Assembly (NCBI RefSeq): GCF_036227605.1
Contig: NZ_CP109487.1
Span: 7,563,501 to 7,627,500, forward strand
Length of the DNA stretch: 64,000 bases
Direction of reading: 5' to 3'
From: Streptomyces sp. NBC_01439
GTDB taxonomy: Bacteria > Actinomycetota > Actinomycetes > Streptomycetales > Streptomycetaceae
In this document: positions 51,842 through 60,285 of the stretch, piece after piece
Layout: each line of letters begins with the position of its first letter
Position numbering within the stretch: position 1 is the stretch's first letter
Notes under the pieces: generated by a model
The model's input: only the letters and a program-made list of their open reading frames with translations
Told to the model about the DNA's origin: nothing
Database searches by the model: none
Translations under genes and position numbers: made by a program

Positions 51842-53656
51842 ATGACGGATTTGGCACCGAACATCATCGGCGCCCCCTCCAGCACGCCGGACAGCGCCAA
51901 AGGCGCCCCGTCCGACGGGAAGTCGACGGCCCGGTCGGGCGGCCGCTTCGACCGCTGGACGCAGAAGCGCTGGTTCCTCCCGCTGGCGGAGGTCGTGGTC
52001 AGTGTCGTCGTCGCCCTCGGCTTCATGCTGCTGTGTACGCACATCAGCGTCAACCCCGTCACCCGGATCGGTCAGGTCAGCGGCCTCGCCAAGGTCCAGC
52101 AGTACGCGGCCCTGATCGGCATACCCGTCCTCGCGGCGCTGCTGTTCCTCGCCTACCGGGGCACCCTGCGCTACTACCGGGTCGCACAGCGGCTGGTGTG
52201 CGCGGCCCTCGCGGGCCTGGCCACCGGCATCGTCGCGGGCGGCATCGCTGTCGCCCTGAACGGCACGCCGTGGGGCCTGGGCGGCCAGGAGGGCGACCCC
52301 GGCAACCTCATGGGCATGGCCAACGACATGATGCGCCACAAGGGCCTGCCCGGGGTCTACCCGCCCCTGTTCCCCGCCCTGCTCGCGCTCTGGGCCAAGG
52401 CCTTCCACAACGGCATCGCCGATGTGGGCCACGCCCTCAAGGACCTGCAGCTGATCCTCAGCGCACTGGTCGGCCCGATGGCCTACGTCGCGTGGCGACT
52501 GATGCTGCGTCCGTTCTGGGCGATGGCCATCGCCGTACCGGCCTCGATCGTCTTCCTCGACCCGATCCGCCCCTACAGCCACGGCTCCATGCTCGTCCTG
52601 CTGCCGCTGCTGGCCGCCGCCTTCCGCGAGATCCGCCGGGCCGACCAGCTCACGACGCGCTCCGCAGTACTGCGCGGCCTCGGCTTCGGCATCGTGTTCG
52701 GCGTCATGTTCCTCTGGTACTCCGGTTGGTACCTGTGGGCCGCTCCGGGCGGGTTCGTCCTCGGCCTGCTGCTGTTCCCGTGGCGCCGCGGCCGGATCGC
52801 CGTCAAGCGTGCTCTGATCTTCCTCGGCGCCATGCTGGCCACTGCCGCGGTCATCGGCGCGCCGCTGCTGTACCAGCTGGCCCGCCTGGGCGCCTCGACG
52901 GTGGACCGCTACGCCTACATCAACACCTACCTCGACCCGGCCTACGTGATGGGCTGGGCGTCCGACCGCGCCGGCGAGCAGACCTACTACAACTTCCCGG
53001 TGTCCGGCGAGCTGGCCGGCCAGACCGGCTTCGGCATCCTGCTGCTCCTGGGCGTGGGCATCGGCGTGGGCCTCGGCCTGCGCAACACCGTGGTCCGCAC
53101 CGCCGGCTTCGTCCTCGCCGGCGCCTGGCTGCTGCGCTTCTGGTTCGCCTCCCACATGGCGCACAACCAGGCCGTCCAGCTGTACCCGCGCACCACCTGG
53201 ATCATCTTCTACTGCCTGATCATCCTGGCCGTCCTCGGCCTGATGCTCACCTACGAGCGCGGCTTCGGCTGGATCCGCGGCACGCTCCAGGAGGTCGCCC
53301 CGGCCCGGGCCGCCCGGATCTCCCCGCGCCTGCTGTCCCAGCTGGCCGCCGGCCTGATCTGCGTGACCGCCCTGTTCGCCACCATGGGCGCCTCCTGGTC
53401 GGCCAACCGCTTCATGCCGTCCACCAACCCGAGCGTCGAGGACCTCGGCCTGGACGCGCTCCGCGCCCACCAGCAGCAGCTGCCGAACGGGAAGTGCCCC
53501 AAGTACTCGCCCTACAAGGGCAAGCAGGAGTGCGTCCCGGTCAACATGAAGCTGTCCGAGTACGTCTTCGTGCCGCCGGCGCGGCCCAGCCTCTGGTGCG
53601 CCAACACGACCGCCGAGAACCACGACCTCGTCTGCGGTCGCCAGCCGAAGAACTGA
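51842..53656 (+). CDS. AftA-like membrane arabinofuranosyltransferase homologue (GT-C fold)
   Basis: A 604-residue polytopic protein with about 11-13 helices and a C-terminal extracellular segment. It resembles AftA/GT85-type enzymes, which prime galactan with arabinofuranose from decaprenyl-phosphate donors in mycobacteria. An acidic loop after an early helix (GGQEGDPGNLMGMANDMMRHKGLPGVYPPLFP) is where GT-C enzymes place catalytic residues. The tail contains cysteine pairs (GKCPKYSPYKGKQECVP and SLWCANTTAENHDLVCG) likely forming disulfides outside. Streptomyces lack mycobacterial arabinogalactan, so the true acceptor is probably another envelope glycan. A strong terminator follows. Confidence 0.72.
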   Translation: MTDLAPNIIGAPSSTPDSAKGAPSDGKSTARSGGRFDRWTQKRWFLPLAEVVVSVVVALGFMLLCTHISVNPVTRIGQVSGLAKVQQYAALIGIPVLAALLFLAYRGTLRYYRVAQRLVCAALAGLATGIVAGGIAVALNGTPWGLGGQEGDPGNLMGMANDMMRHKGLPGVYPPLFPALLALWAKAFHNGIADVGHALKDLQLILSALVGPMAYVAWRLMLRPFWAMAIAVPASIVFLDPIRPYSHGSMLVLLPLLAAAFREIRRADQLTTRSAVLRGLGFGIVFGVMFLWYSGWYLWAAPGGFVLGLLLFPWRRGRIAVKRALIFLGAMLATAAVIGAPLLYQLARLGASTVDRYAYINTYLDPAYVMGWASDRAGEQTYYNFPVSGELAGQTGFGILLLLGVGIGVGLGLRNTVVRTAGFVLAGAWLLRFWFASHMAHNQAVQLYPRTTWIIFYCLIILAVLGLMLTYERGFGWIRGTLQEVAPARAARISPRLLSQLAAGLICVTALFATMGASWSANRFMPSTNPSVEDLGLDALRAHQQQLPNGKCPKYSPYKGKQECVPVNMKLSEYVFVPPARPSLWCANTTAENHDLVCGRQPKN

Positions 53657-53668
53657 CCGCTCAGGTCC

Positions 53669-53710
53669 GCACGCCGCCGGGGCCCGTCACGACGGGCTCC
53701 GGCGGCGTGC
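53669..53710. terminator. Long hairpin terminator between convergent genes
   Basis: A 19-bp stem (GCACGCCGCCGGGGCCCGT with one G-T pair) and a CACG loop, 13 bases after the glycosyltransferase stop. The opposing AAA+ gene ends 118 bases further on. Confidence 0.9.
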
Positions 53711-53828
53711 TGCTGACCGGGCGTTCCGGCCACCAGCCGGGACTGCCGTGCCGTCCGCGATCCACAACGGCCCGACCCGTGCGGGGGCCGCTGCCCGAAC
53801 GGCAGCACCCGTCCGCCGCGCGACATCC

Positions 53829-55748
53829 TCAGAAGGCCGGGGGCTCCGGCCGTTCCTGGGGGCCGCGGCCCGACAGCACCTCCCCGTACGCCTGCATCAG
53901 GTCGGGCAGCCGCAGCGTCGCCAGGTCGTCCCGCGACGGCTCACCTGCGAAGCCGGCCAGCCGCAGGTCCCGGTACGCGCAGCTCTTCTCGTACAGGGTC
54001 CGCAGGAAGCGGCCGTTGCCGAGCTCGTCGATCCAGCCCTGTTCCACCACGTGCGCGCTGATGCTGCGCAGCTCCTCCAGCGCCTCCTCGTCCCAGTGGT
54101 CCCCGTTCGCGTCGGCCAGCACCCCGCCGATCGCGGTCAGTTCCAGCGGCCGGTAGCTGGGGAAGTCCACCCGGGTGGTGAACCGCGAGGACAGCCCCGG
54201 ATTGGCGGCCAGCAGCCGGTCCATCCCGGCCGGATAGCCCGCCAGTATCACCACCAGGTGGTCCCGGTTGTCCTCGGCCCGCTTCAGGAGCACCTGCAGG
54301 GCCTCGTCGCCGTACGCGTCGCCCTTGCTGTAGCCCGAGTTGGACAGCGAATAGGCCTCGTCCACGAACAGCACCCCGCCGATCGCCGAATCGATCAGCT
54401 CGTTCGCCTTCACCGCCGTCTGCCCCAGGAACTCGCCCACGAGGTCGGCCCGCTGGGCCTCCACCAGATGGTCACCGCCGAGCAGCCCCAGCGCGTAGAA
54501 CACCCGGCCCAGGATCCGGGCCACGGTCGTCTTGCCCGTACCGGAGGGCCCGGAGAACACGAAGTGCCGCTTCGGCGGCTGCACCGGCAGCCCCTGACCC
54601 GCCCGGAGCCGCGCCATGTGAAGCTGTGCCGAGAGGGCCTTCACCTGCCGCTTGACCGGCTCCAGGCCCACCATCCGCTCCAGCTCCGCCAGCGCCTCGG
54701 CGAGCGCCGCCGGGTCCGCCGGCCCGGCCGGCAGCCCCTCGGGCGTGCCCCGTGGCGGCACCGGCGCCTTGCGCCGCGCACCCTCCACGCGTCCCGCCGG
54801 GGGAGCGGGCGGACCCAGCGGATCGGGCTCCACCTGACCGTCCGCCGCGATGTCCTGGACGGGCCCGCCGCCCAGCGCGACCGCCGCGAAGTCCCCGCCC
54901 GCCGGGGACGGGCCGTGCCCGCTGTAGCCCCCGTACGCGGCGTACCCCGCCAGGCCCGCCAGATCGGCCACGCCGTCGGTGTCGTCACCGTCCTCGATGG
55001 CCGTCAGCCGGGCCGCCGTGTCCATGAACGAGGGGTCCACCCGGTGCACCGCCCGGTACAGCGGCAGCGCCGCCGCACTGCGCCCGGTTCCCTCCCGCGC
55101 CCGGGCCAGCCAGTACCGCAACTCCTTGCGCTGGGGCTGCTCGCTGCGGCACCGCATCAGCGCCGCCGCCAGCATCGGCTCCGCCTGCCCGTACATCTCC
55201 AGCCGGACCCGCGCCATCCCGCCGAACAGCCCGGCCTCGATGCCCAGCAGCGGATCGTTGACCAGCGGCTCGGTGTGCCGGACCAGCTGCTCCCAGTCCT
55301 TGACCAGATAGGCCCGGCACGCGTGCAGGAACCGCACCTGCGCGTCGGTGTCCACCGGCGGCAGCGCGGCCAGGGCCTGGTCCAGTTCGGGCACGTGGCG
55401 GCCGTCCAGCCAGTGCGAGGCATGGGCGAGGAGCAGATCGCGCCGGCTCTCCAGCACCGGCTGCACCCACCAGCCCAGCCAGTACCAGGAGTTGAGCGTC
55501 CGACGGTGCCGGGCGCGCTGCTCGCCGAACCGGTCCCGGTGGGCGTACATGCGGAGTAACGCGTTGCCGGTGTCGACCCGGAGCGCGTGCAGGCCCAGCC
55601 ATGCGTCCGCCATGGAGGGGTCGAGCCGTACCGCCGCCCGGAACTCTTCCTCGGCCTGCGGATAGGCGCCCACGGTGCAGGCGTCGACCCCGCGCAGCCA
55701 GGCCAGTTCGGCCGGGGCGTGCATGCTGCCCGGCGTGCCGAAATCCAT
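53829..55748 (-). CDS. AAA+ ATPase of the CbxX/EccA type with N-terminal TPR-like domain
   Basis: A 639-residue protein. The N-terminal half is a helical TPR-like solenoid (AELAWLRGVDACTVGAYPQAEEEFRAAVRLDP). A Pro/Ala/Gly-rich linker leads to a CbxX/CfqX AAA+ module: Walker A GPSGTGKTT (about residues 400-408), Walker B GGVLFVDEAYSL, and the arginine-containing NPGLSSRFTTRVDFPSY. This is the domain plan of EccA of type VII (ESX) secretion, where it acts as a cytosolic chaperone ATPase. No other ESX genes are nearby. ATG 55748 has GGGGA in front; a GTG directly precedes it. Confidence 0.88.
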   Translation of the reverse strand: MDFGTPGSMHAPAELAWLRGVDACTVGAYPQAEEEFRAAVRLDPSMADAWLGLHALRVDTGNALLRMYAHRDRFGEQRARHRRTLNSWYWLGWWVQPVLESRRDLLLAHASHWLDGRHVPELDQALAALPPVDTDAQVRFLHACRAYLVKDWEQLVRHTEPLVNDPLLGIEAGLFGGMARVRLEMYGQAEPMLAAALMRCRSEQPQRKELRYWLARAREGTGRSAAALPLYRAVHRVDPSFMDTAARLTAIEDGDDTDGVADLAGLAGYAAYGGYSGHGPSPAGGDFAAVALGGGPVQDIAADGQVEPDPLGPPAPPAGRVEGARRKAPVPPRGTPEGLPAGPADPAALAEALAELERMVGLEPVKRQVKALSAQLHMARLRAGQGLPVQPPKRHFVFSGPSGTGKTTVARILGRVFYALGLLGGDHLVEAQRADLVGEFLGQTAVKANELIDSAIGGVLFVDEAYSLSNSGYSKGDAYGDEALQVLLKRAEDNRDHLVVILAGYPAGMDRLLAANPGLSSRFTTRVDFPSYRPLELTAIGGVLADANGDHWDEEALEELRSISAHVVEQGWIDELGNGRFLRTLYEKSCAYRDLRLAGFAGEPSRDDLATLRLPDLMQAYGEVLSGRGPQERPEPPAF

Positions 55749-55982
55749 CACGTCCCCCACAAGCCTGCCCCCGTGGTGCGCGGCAACCTCCGTGACGAGC
55801 ACATGAGTTGCCCACTGCGCCGATGAAATCAGGGCTGCATCGTACCTGCGGTGACGCACCTTACGTAGGGCGCGACGGGCCCGGTTCCGGCGTGCGCCCC
55901 TGGGGTGAATGGTGACTCAGGGTGAAGGATCGGGGCGGATCGGCCGGGTGTGACGCCGTCGTGGAGGGCGTTCGTCGGCAGA

Positions 55983-56022
55983 ACGAAGCCCCCGATCACG
56001 GGGGAACAATCGGGGGCTTCGT
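55983..56022. terminator. Perfect 14-bp hairpin in the gap between AAA+ and uridine-kinase-like genes
   Basis: ACGAAGCCCCCGAT and ATCGGGGGCTTCGT form a perfect stem around a 12-base loop. It lies 105 bases past the kinase stop on the minus strand and about 235 bases upstream of the AAA+ gene. It could terminate the kinase transcript or be an RNA element. The remainder of 55749-56126 shows no gene. Confidence 0.6.
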
Positions 56023-56126
56023 GTCCGCGGCAGCCTGTATGGCCGCGCATTGAGAACGTAAGGCCGTCGCGGTACCCAGGTCAAGCGGGTCGGCGAGGGC
56101 CCGGCGGGGCGGACTTCCGAGGCCGT

Positions 56127-56759
56127 TCAGGCCCGGGGGAGTTCGTTACTCCCGGTGACGGAAGTGGAGGCTCCTGCGGTCGCACGGGCCCCGGAAGACC
56201 ACTCGTATCCCGTACCGCTCTGGCGTACCAGGGTGTCGGCGAAGGGGCGCGAAGGGTCGTGGGAGAAGTGCGCGCGCTCCGCGCGCTCCCATCCGTCCCA
56301 GAAGTCGGAAAGTTCGCGCCCGTCCCGGTTTCGGCCCCGCTGCCAGGACTGCTCGCGCGGCGTTTCCATCCACAGCAGCCGCGCCAGCCGCGGCCGCAGC
56401 GCTGCCCGCCCCGCGCCGACCCCCTCGACCAGGAGCACCGGCGCCGGCTCCAGCACCCGCTCCGGACCGAACCGGCGCTCCACCCAGTCGTACGGGGCCC
56501 AGTGAGCGGGCCGCCCGGCGGCGAGCGGCTCCAGCACCTGCGTGCGCAACCGCTCCTGCCAGTCGAACAGCTCCTCGTGGGTGGCCACGTCGTCCAGGTG
56601 CAGCACGGGCGCTCCCAGCGCCTCGGCGAGCCGCCCCGCGAAGGTGCTCTTCCCGGACCCGGCGTGCCCGTCGATCCCGATCAGGCGCACCGGGCCGAGG
56701 GAGGGCGGCAGGGCGGCGAGCTCCCGGGCGAGTGACTCAAGTGACTGGTGTGGCTCCAC
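56127..56759 (-). CDS. Uridine kinase-like P-loop protein
   Basis: A 210-residue small-molecule kinase-like protein. The P-loop is IGIDGHAGSGKSTFAGRLAEAL (about residues 27-48); APVLHLDDVATHEELFDW is the nucleoside-binding/lid region and APVLLVEGVGAGR resembles the Walker B segment of uridine kinases. WMETPREQSWQRGRNRDG may hold substrate contacts. GTG start, giving VEPHQSLESL; the ribosome-binding site is weak. Actinobacteria carry several such proteins annotated as uridine kinase; the true substrate is uncertain. It is divergent from the C39 peptidase gene. Confidence 0.82.
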   Translation of the reverse strand: MEPHQSLESLARELAALPPSLGPVRLIGIDGHAGSGKSTFAGRLAEALGAPVLHLDDVATHEELFDWQERLRTQVLEPLAAGRPAHWAPYDWVERRFGPERVLEPAPVLLVEGVGAGRAALRPRLARLLWMETPREQSWQRGRNRDGRELSDFWDGWERAERAHFSHDPSRPFADTLVRQSGTGYEWSSGARATAGASTSVTGSNELPRA

Positions 56760-56885
56760 CCGACCAGCGTAGACAGGCCCGACACGGCCCGTGGCTTCGG
56801 GCCGCCGCGGCCGGGAACTGCAAGGGTGATGCCGGACGCCACTGGAGAGCTGCCGAACCGCCGACCCGCCCTGGGGGAACACGCG

Positions 56886-58277
56886 ATGACCGAATCCACG
56901 CCGCGCAGGACCGTACTCGTCGCCGCGCTCGCGGTCGCCACCGCGGCCACCGCCGCCACCGTCTCCGGCGGCAGCGCCTCGGCGGCCCCTCCCGCTCCTC
57001 CCACCCCTGACGTTCCTCCCGCCCCGCGGGCCCCGGGCCCCACCGTCGACAACCGCTTCTGGTACTCCTACGGCCACTGGCTCGCGGGCACCCACCAGGG
57101 CACCACAGCCGTCGGCGGCGCCCGCCCCGGCCTGGAGATCGCAACGGCTGTCGGCCGCACCGAGTACGCCGACCCGCACACCGGCCGCAAGAGCACCTGG
57201 GAGTACGCCACCTGGACCTCCCCCGTGCACCGCTCCACCGTGCCCGCCACCGAGGCCATCGCCTCCTGGAACGCCCGCACCCCGGCCGGGACCTGGATCC
57301 AGATCGAACTGCGCGGCACCTACACCGACGGCACCGCCACCCCCTGGTACGTGATGGGCCGCTGGGCCTCCGGCGACGCAGACATCCGCCGCACCTCGGT
57401 GGACGGCCAGAGCGACGGCAGGTCCACCGTCTGGACCGACACCCTCGCCCTCGACCCCCCGGCCGCCACCGCCGGCCTGCGGATCGCGGCCTGGCAGCTG
57501 CGCCTCACCCTGTACCGCAGGCCCGGCGCCGAGCGCGGTCCCACCGTGCGGCTCGCGGGAGCCATGGTCTCCGACGTCCCGGACCGCTTCACCGTCCCGG
57601 CCTCTGTCCCCTCCCGCACGGCCCACGAGCTGGAGGTCCCGCGCTACTCGCAGGAGGTCCACGCCGGCCGGTACCCCGAGTACGACAACGGCGGCGAGGC
57701 CTGGTGCAGCCCCACCTCCTCGCAGATGATCATCGAGTACTGGGGCGGCAGGACCGCCCCCTCCGACCTGACCTGGGTCGACCCGAAGTACTCCGACCCG
57801 CAGATCTGCCACGCGGCCCGCTCCACCTACGACGCCGCCTACAAGGGCTGCGGCAACTGGCCCTTCAACGCCGCCTACGCCGCCACCTACCGCGGGCTGG
57901 CCGGAGTCGTCACCCGCCTCACCTCCCTGACCGACCTGGAAACCCTCGTCCGGTCCGGCATCCCGGCCATCACCTCCCAATCCTTCCGCCCCGACGAACT
58001 CACGGGCGCGGGCTACGGCACCGCCGGCCACCTGATGACCGTCATCGGTTTCACCGCCGCCGGCGACGTGATCGCGAACGACCCCAACTCGCGGGACAAC
58101 CCCGCCGTGCGCCGCGTCTACAAGCGTGCCGAGTGGGAGAACATCTGGCTCCGTACGAAGCGCACGGGGGTATCCGGCAAGGTCACCTCGGGCTCGGGCG
58201 GCATCTGCTACCTCTATGCGCCGGCCCGCCTGAGCCGGGCGCAGTTCCGGGCGCTGCGGGCGGTGGGGGTGTTGTGA
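56886..58277 (+). CDS. Secreted C39-like (papain-fold) peptidase family protein
   Basis: A 463-residue exported protein. The signal peptide MTESTPRRTVLVAALAVATAATAATVSGGSASA is followed by a Pro-rich stretch, a beta-rich N-terminal domain and, from about residue 255, a Peptidase_C39_2 domain. The catalytic Cys274 is in EAWCSPTSSQMI, the His is in TAGHLMTVIGF, and NDPNSRDN supplies the third residue. GAWCS-type proteins of this group are often annotated as bacteriocin-peptidase-like, but no peptide substrate gene is nearby. It might act on cell-wall or secreted peptides. Start ATG; the upstream ribosome-binding site GGGGGAA is weak but acceptable. Confidence 0.88.
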   Translation: MTESTPRRTVLVAALAVATAATAATVSGGSASAAPPAPPTPDVPPAPRAPGPTVDNRFWYSYGHWLAGTHQGTTAVGGARPGLEIATAVGRTEYADPHTGRKSTWEYATWTSPVHRSTVPATEAIASWNARTPAGTWIQIELRGTYTDGTATPWYVMGRWASGDADIRRTSVDGQSDGRSTVWTDTLALDPPAATAGLRIAAWQLRLTLYRRPGAERGPTVRLAGAMVSDVPDRFTVPASVPSRTAHELEVPRYSQEVHAGRYPEYDNGGEAWCSPTSSQMIIEYWGGRTAPSDLTWVDPKYSDPQICHAARSTYDAAYKGCGNWPFNAAYAATYRGLAGVVTRLTSLTDLETLVRSGIPAITSQSFRPDELTGAGYGTAGHLMTVIGFTAAGDVIANDPNSRDNPAVRRVYKRAEWENIWLRTKRTGVSGKVTSGSGGICYLYAPARLSRAQFRALRAVGVL

Positions 58278-58375
58278 GGAAGGCGCGAATTTGCCCGTTG
58301 ACCAAGGGCCATGGATAGGCGGAACATGATGGGGTAAATGGCACATAAAGGCTTCTCGGTAGGAGGCGGCCGGCC

Positions 58376-58807
58376 ATGACCACCCATCCCAGCATCGAGC
58401 ACCACCCCGATCTCGCCGAGATGCGCACTCGGTTCGAGCGGGTGACCACCACTCCCCGGGCGCAGGCCGTCGAAGCGCTGGCCCTGATCACCGGCCTGTA
58501 CCTGGCCGCCTCGCCGTGGATCGTGGGGTTCAGCGGCCTCACCCCGCTGGCCATCAACAACCTGATCGCCGGCCTGGCCTTCTGCCTGTGCATGAGCGGT
58601 CTGGGCTCCGCCTACGAGCGCACCCACGCGATGGCGTGGACGGCGGTCGCCCTCGGCGCGTGGACGATCATCGCCCCGTGGGCCATCGCCGGTGAGATGG
58701 ACACGACGCGAACGGTGGTCAGCAACGTGATCGCCGGAGGTGTCGCCCTGTGCCTTGGCCTCGCGATGGCGGGCATGGCGAGCCGCGACCGCGAGTCCCG
58801 CGCCTGA
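58376..58807 (+). CDS. SPW-repeat membrane protein
   Basis: A 143-residue protein with four membrane helices built from two SPW repeats: LYLAASPWIVGFS followed by NNLIAGLAFCLC, and TIIAPWAIAGE followed by SNVIAGGVALCLG. SPW proteins are common in actinobacteria and of unknown function. AGGAGGCGG ribosome-binding site about eight bases before the ATG. Monocistronic, between the C39 peptidase and a mini membrane protein. Confidence 0.9.
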   Translation: MTTHPSIEHHPDLAEMRTRFERVTTTPRAQAVEALALITGLYLAASPWIVGFSGLTPLAINNLIAGLAFCLCMSGLGSAYERTHAMAWTAVALGAWTIIAPWAIAGEMDTTRTVVSNVIAGGVALCLGLAMAGMASRDRESRA

Positions 58808-58810
58808 CGG

Positions 58811-58830
58811 GGGCGCCGGAGGGAGCGCCC
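58811..58830 (+). terminator. Possible short hairpin after the SPW gene
   Basis: GGGCGC and GCGCCC form a 6-bp stem with an eight-base loop three bases after the stop codon. Modest stability. Confidence 0.4.
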
Positions 58831-59045
58831 GATGAATGCACGCGCCGGGTCCCGATCGACGAGGTCGGGGCCCGGCCGTCTGCCGCCGGGACCCGACCCC
58901 GATCGGCCCCGTCCATCTCCCAGCCCGTCTCCCCCCGCCCATCTCTTCGCCCGCGACCCTGTCGGTGTATGTCAGTGTTTGCGTGATGCATGCCACCCGT
59001 GACGTCCCTACCGCGAAAGCCGCGAACACTGGCACATTGGACGCC

Positions 59046-59198
59046 ATGACTGCCGACAGCGCCGCCCCCATCGCCGCTCCCCGGGACCTCGTCCGGACCG
59101 GGGGTCCCAAGGACGACTCCACCTGGCTGGAGCACGTGCTCGGCTGGACCCTCGTGGTCGTCGTCGCCATGTTCGTCACCCAGATCGGCTGGCTCTGA
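59046..59198 (+). CDS. SCO1431-type small membrane protein
   Basis: A 50-residue single-pass membrane protein. The segment RTGGPKDDSTWLEHVLGWTLVVVVAMFVTQIGWL is characteristic of the SCO1431 family of Streptomyces mini-proteins: a charged GGPKDD motif ahead of one C-terminal helix. No function is known. Codon bias is typical and the ATG is the only sensible start. The following gap, 59199-59448, has no gene that I can see and should hold the TetR promoter. Confidence 0.85.
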   Translation: MTADSAAPIAAPRDLVRTGGPKDDSTWLEHVLGWTLVVVVAMFVTQIGWL

Positions 59199-59448
59199 CC
59201 CCCTCCCGGTCCGGGATCACGAGGCCGCCGGTCGCAGCGCGCCCGTGACGATCGCGCCCGAGATCACGGGCGCCTGCCCGGCGTCGACCCGGGTCACGAA
59301 GACGAGCGGCGGCGTGATCGGCCGCGCCGCAGTGCTCGGGCAGCGGCCCGCGGAAGGCCGTCCGATGCACAGGAAGTGCGAAAAGAGCTCGGCGCACAGG
59401 TCTGTCCTAAGGTGGGCGTCCTGTGGCGGTTCGAGGCTAGGGCTGAAT

Positions 59449-60138
59449 TTGAGTAGTGGTCAACAGCGGGGAACGACGGGCCGATCGCAGGCGCGCAGGG
59501 CCGAACTCATAGCCACCGGACGCAAGTTGTTCGCAGACACTTCGTACGACGCGCTCTCCATGGACGACATCGCCAAACACGCGGGCGCCGCCAAGGGGTT
59601 GATCTACTACTACTTCGACAGCAAGCGCGGCTACTACCTCGCCATCGTCGAGGACTCCGTGGCCGAGCTCATCGCCCGGGCCGGCGGCGACACCGACCTC
59701 CCCGGCGCGGAGCGCGTCCGTCGCACCGTCGACGGCTACCTGCACTACGCCGAGCACCACCGCGCCGCCTACCGCACCATCGTCACCGGCGGCGTCGGAT
59801 CCGACGCCGAGGTCCTGGCCATCCGCGACACCGTCCGCGAGGAGCTCGTCGCCACCATCGCCGAAGCCGCGTACGGACGCCGCACCCTCCCGCCGATCGC
59901 CCGCCTCGCCCTCGTGGGCTGGCTCTCCGGGGTCGAAGGAGCCACCCTGGACTGGATCGGGGCACTCGGCGCCCCTGACCAGCCCGATCGCACCGAGCTC
60001 GGGGCCCTGCTGGTGCGCCAGCTACGCGCGACACTGGAGGTGATCGAGGAGTTCGTCCCGGAGTGTCCGGCACCTCCCGGCCACGAAGAGCCGTTCGATC
60101 CGCTCGGTGATCTTGCCCCGGTGACGGGAAGCCCCTGA
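59449..60138 (+). CDS. TetR-family transcriptional regulator
   Basis: A 229-residue regulator. The helix-turn-helix is at residues about 14-60 (ARRAELIATGRKLFADTSYDALSMDDIAKHAGAAKGLIYYYFDSKRGYYLAIVE), followed by the ligand-binding helical domain. TTG 59449 gives the Streptomyces-typical MSSGQQRGTTGRSQARR; CTAGGG lies five bases upstream. An in-frame ATG at 59365 would add 28 residues of low-complexity sequence and is less likely. It precedes the acyl-CoA dehydrogenase gene by 148 bases and may regulate it, as many TetR proteins control fatty-acid catabolism. Confidence 0.9.
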   Translation: MSSGQQRGTTGRSQARRAELIATGRKLFADTSYDALSMDDIAKHAGAAKGLIYYYFDSKRGYYLAIVEDSVAELIARAGGDTDLPGAERVRRTVDGYLHYAEHHRAAYRTIVTGGVGSDAEVLAIRDTVREELVATIAEAAYGRRTLPPIARLALVGWLSGVEGATLDWIGALGAPDQPDRTELGALLVRQLRATLEVIEEFVPECPAPPGHEEPFDPLGDLAPVTGSP

Positions 60139-60285
60139 TCGGGCATACTCAAGCCGCCGCAGCCTCTGAACAGCCCCTTCCGTGACCCGGGAGGGCAGCA
60201 TCGGCTGTGGAATTACCGAGACCCGGTGGCGCGTCCCACACCTCACGCGTCGCCGCCGTGCCCGACCAGGGAGGAGAGCGCCGCC

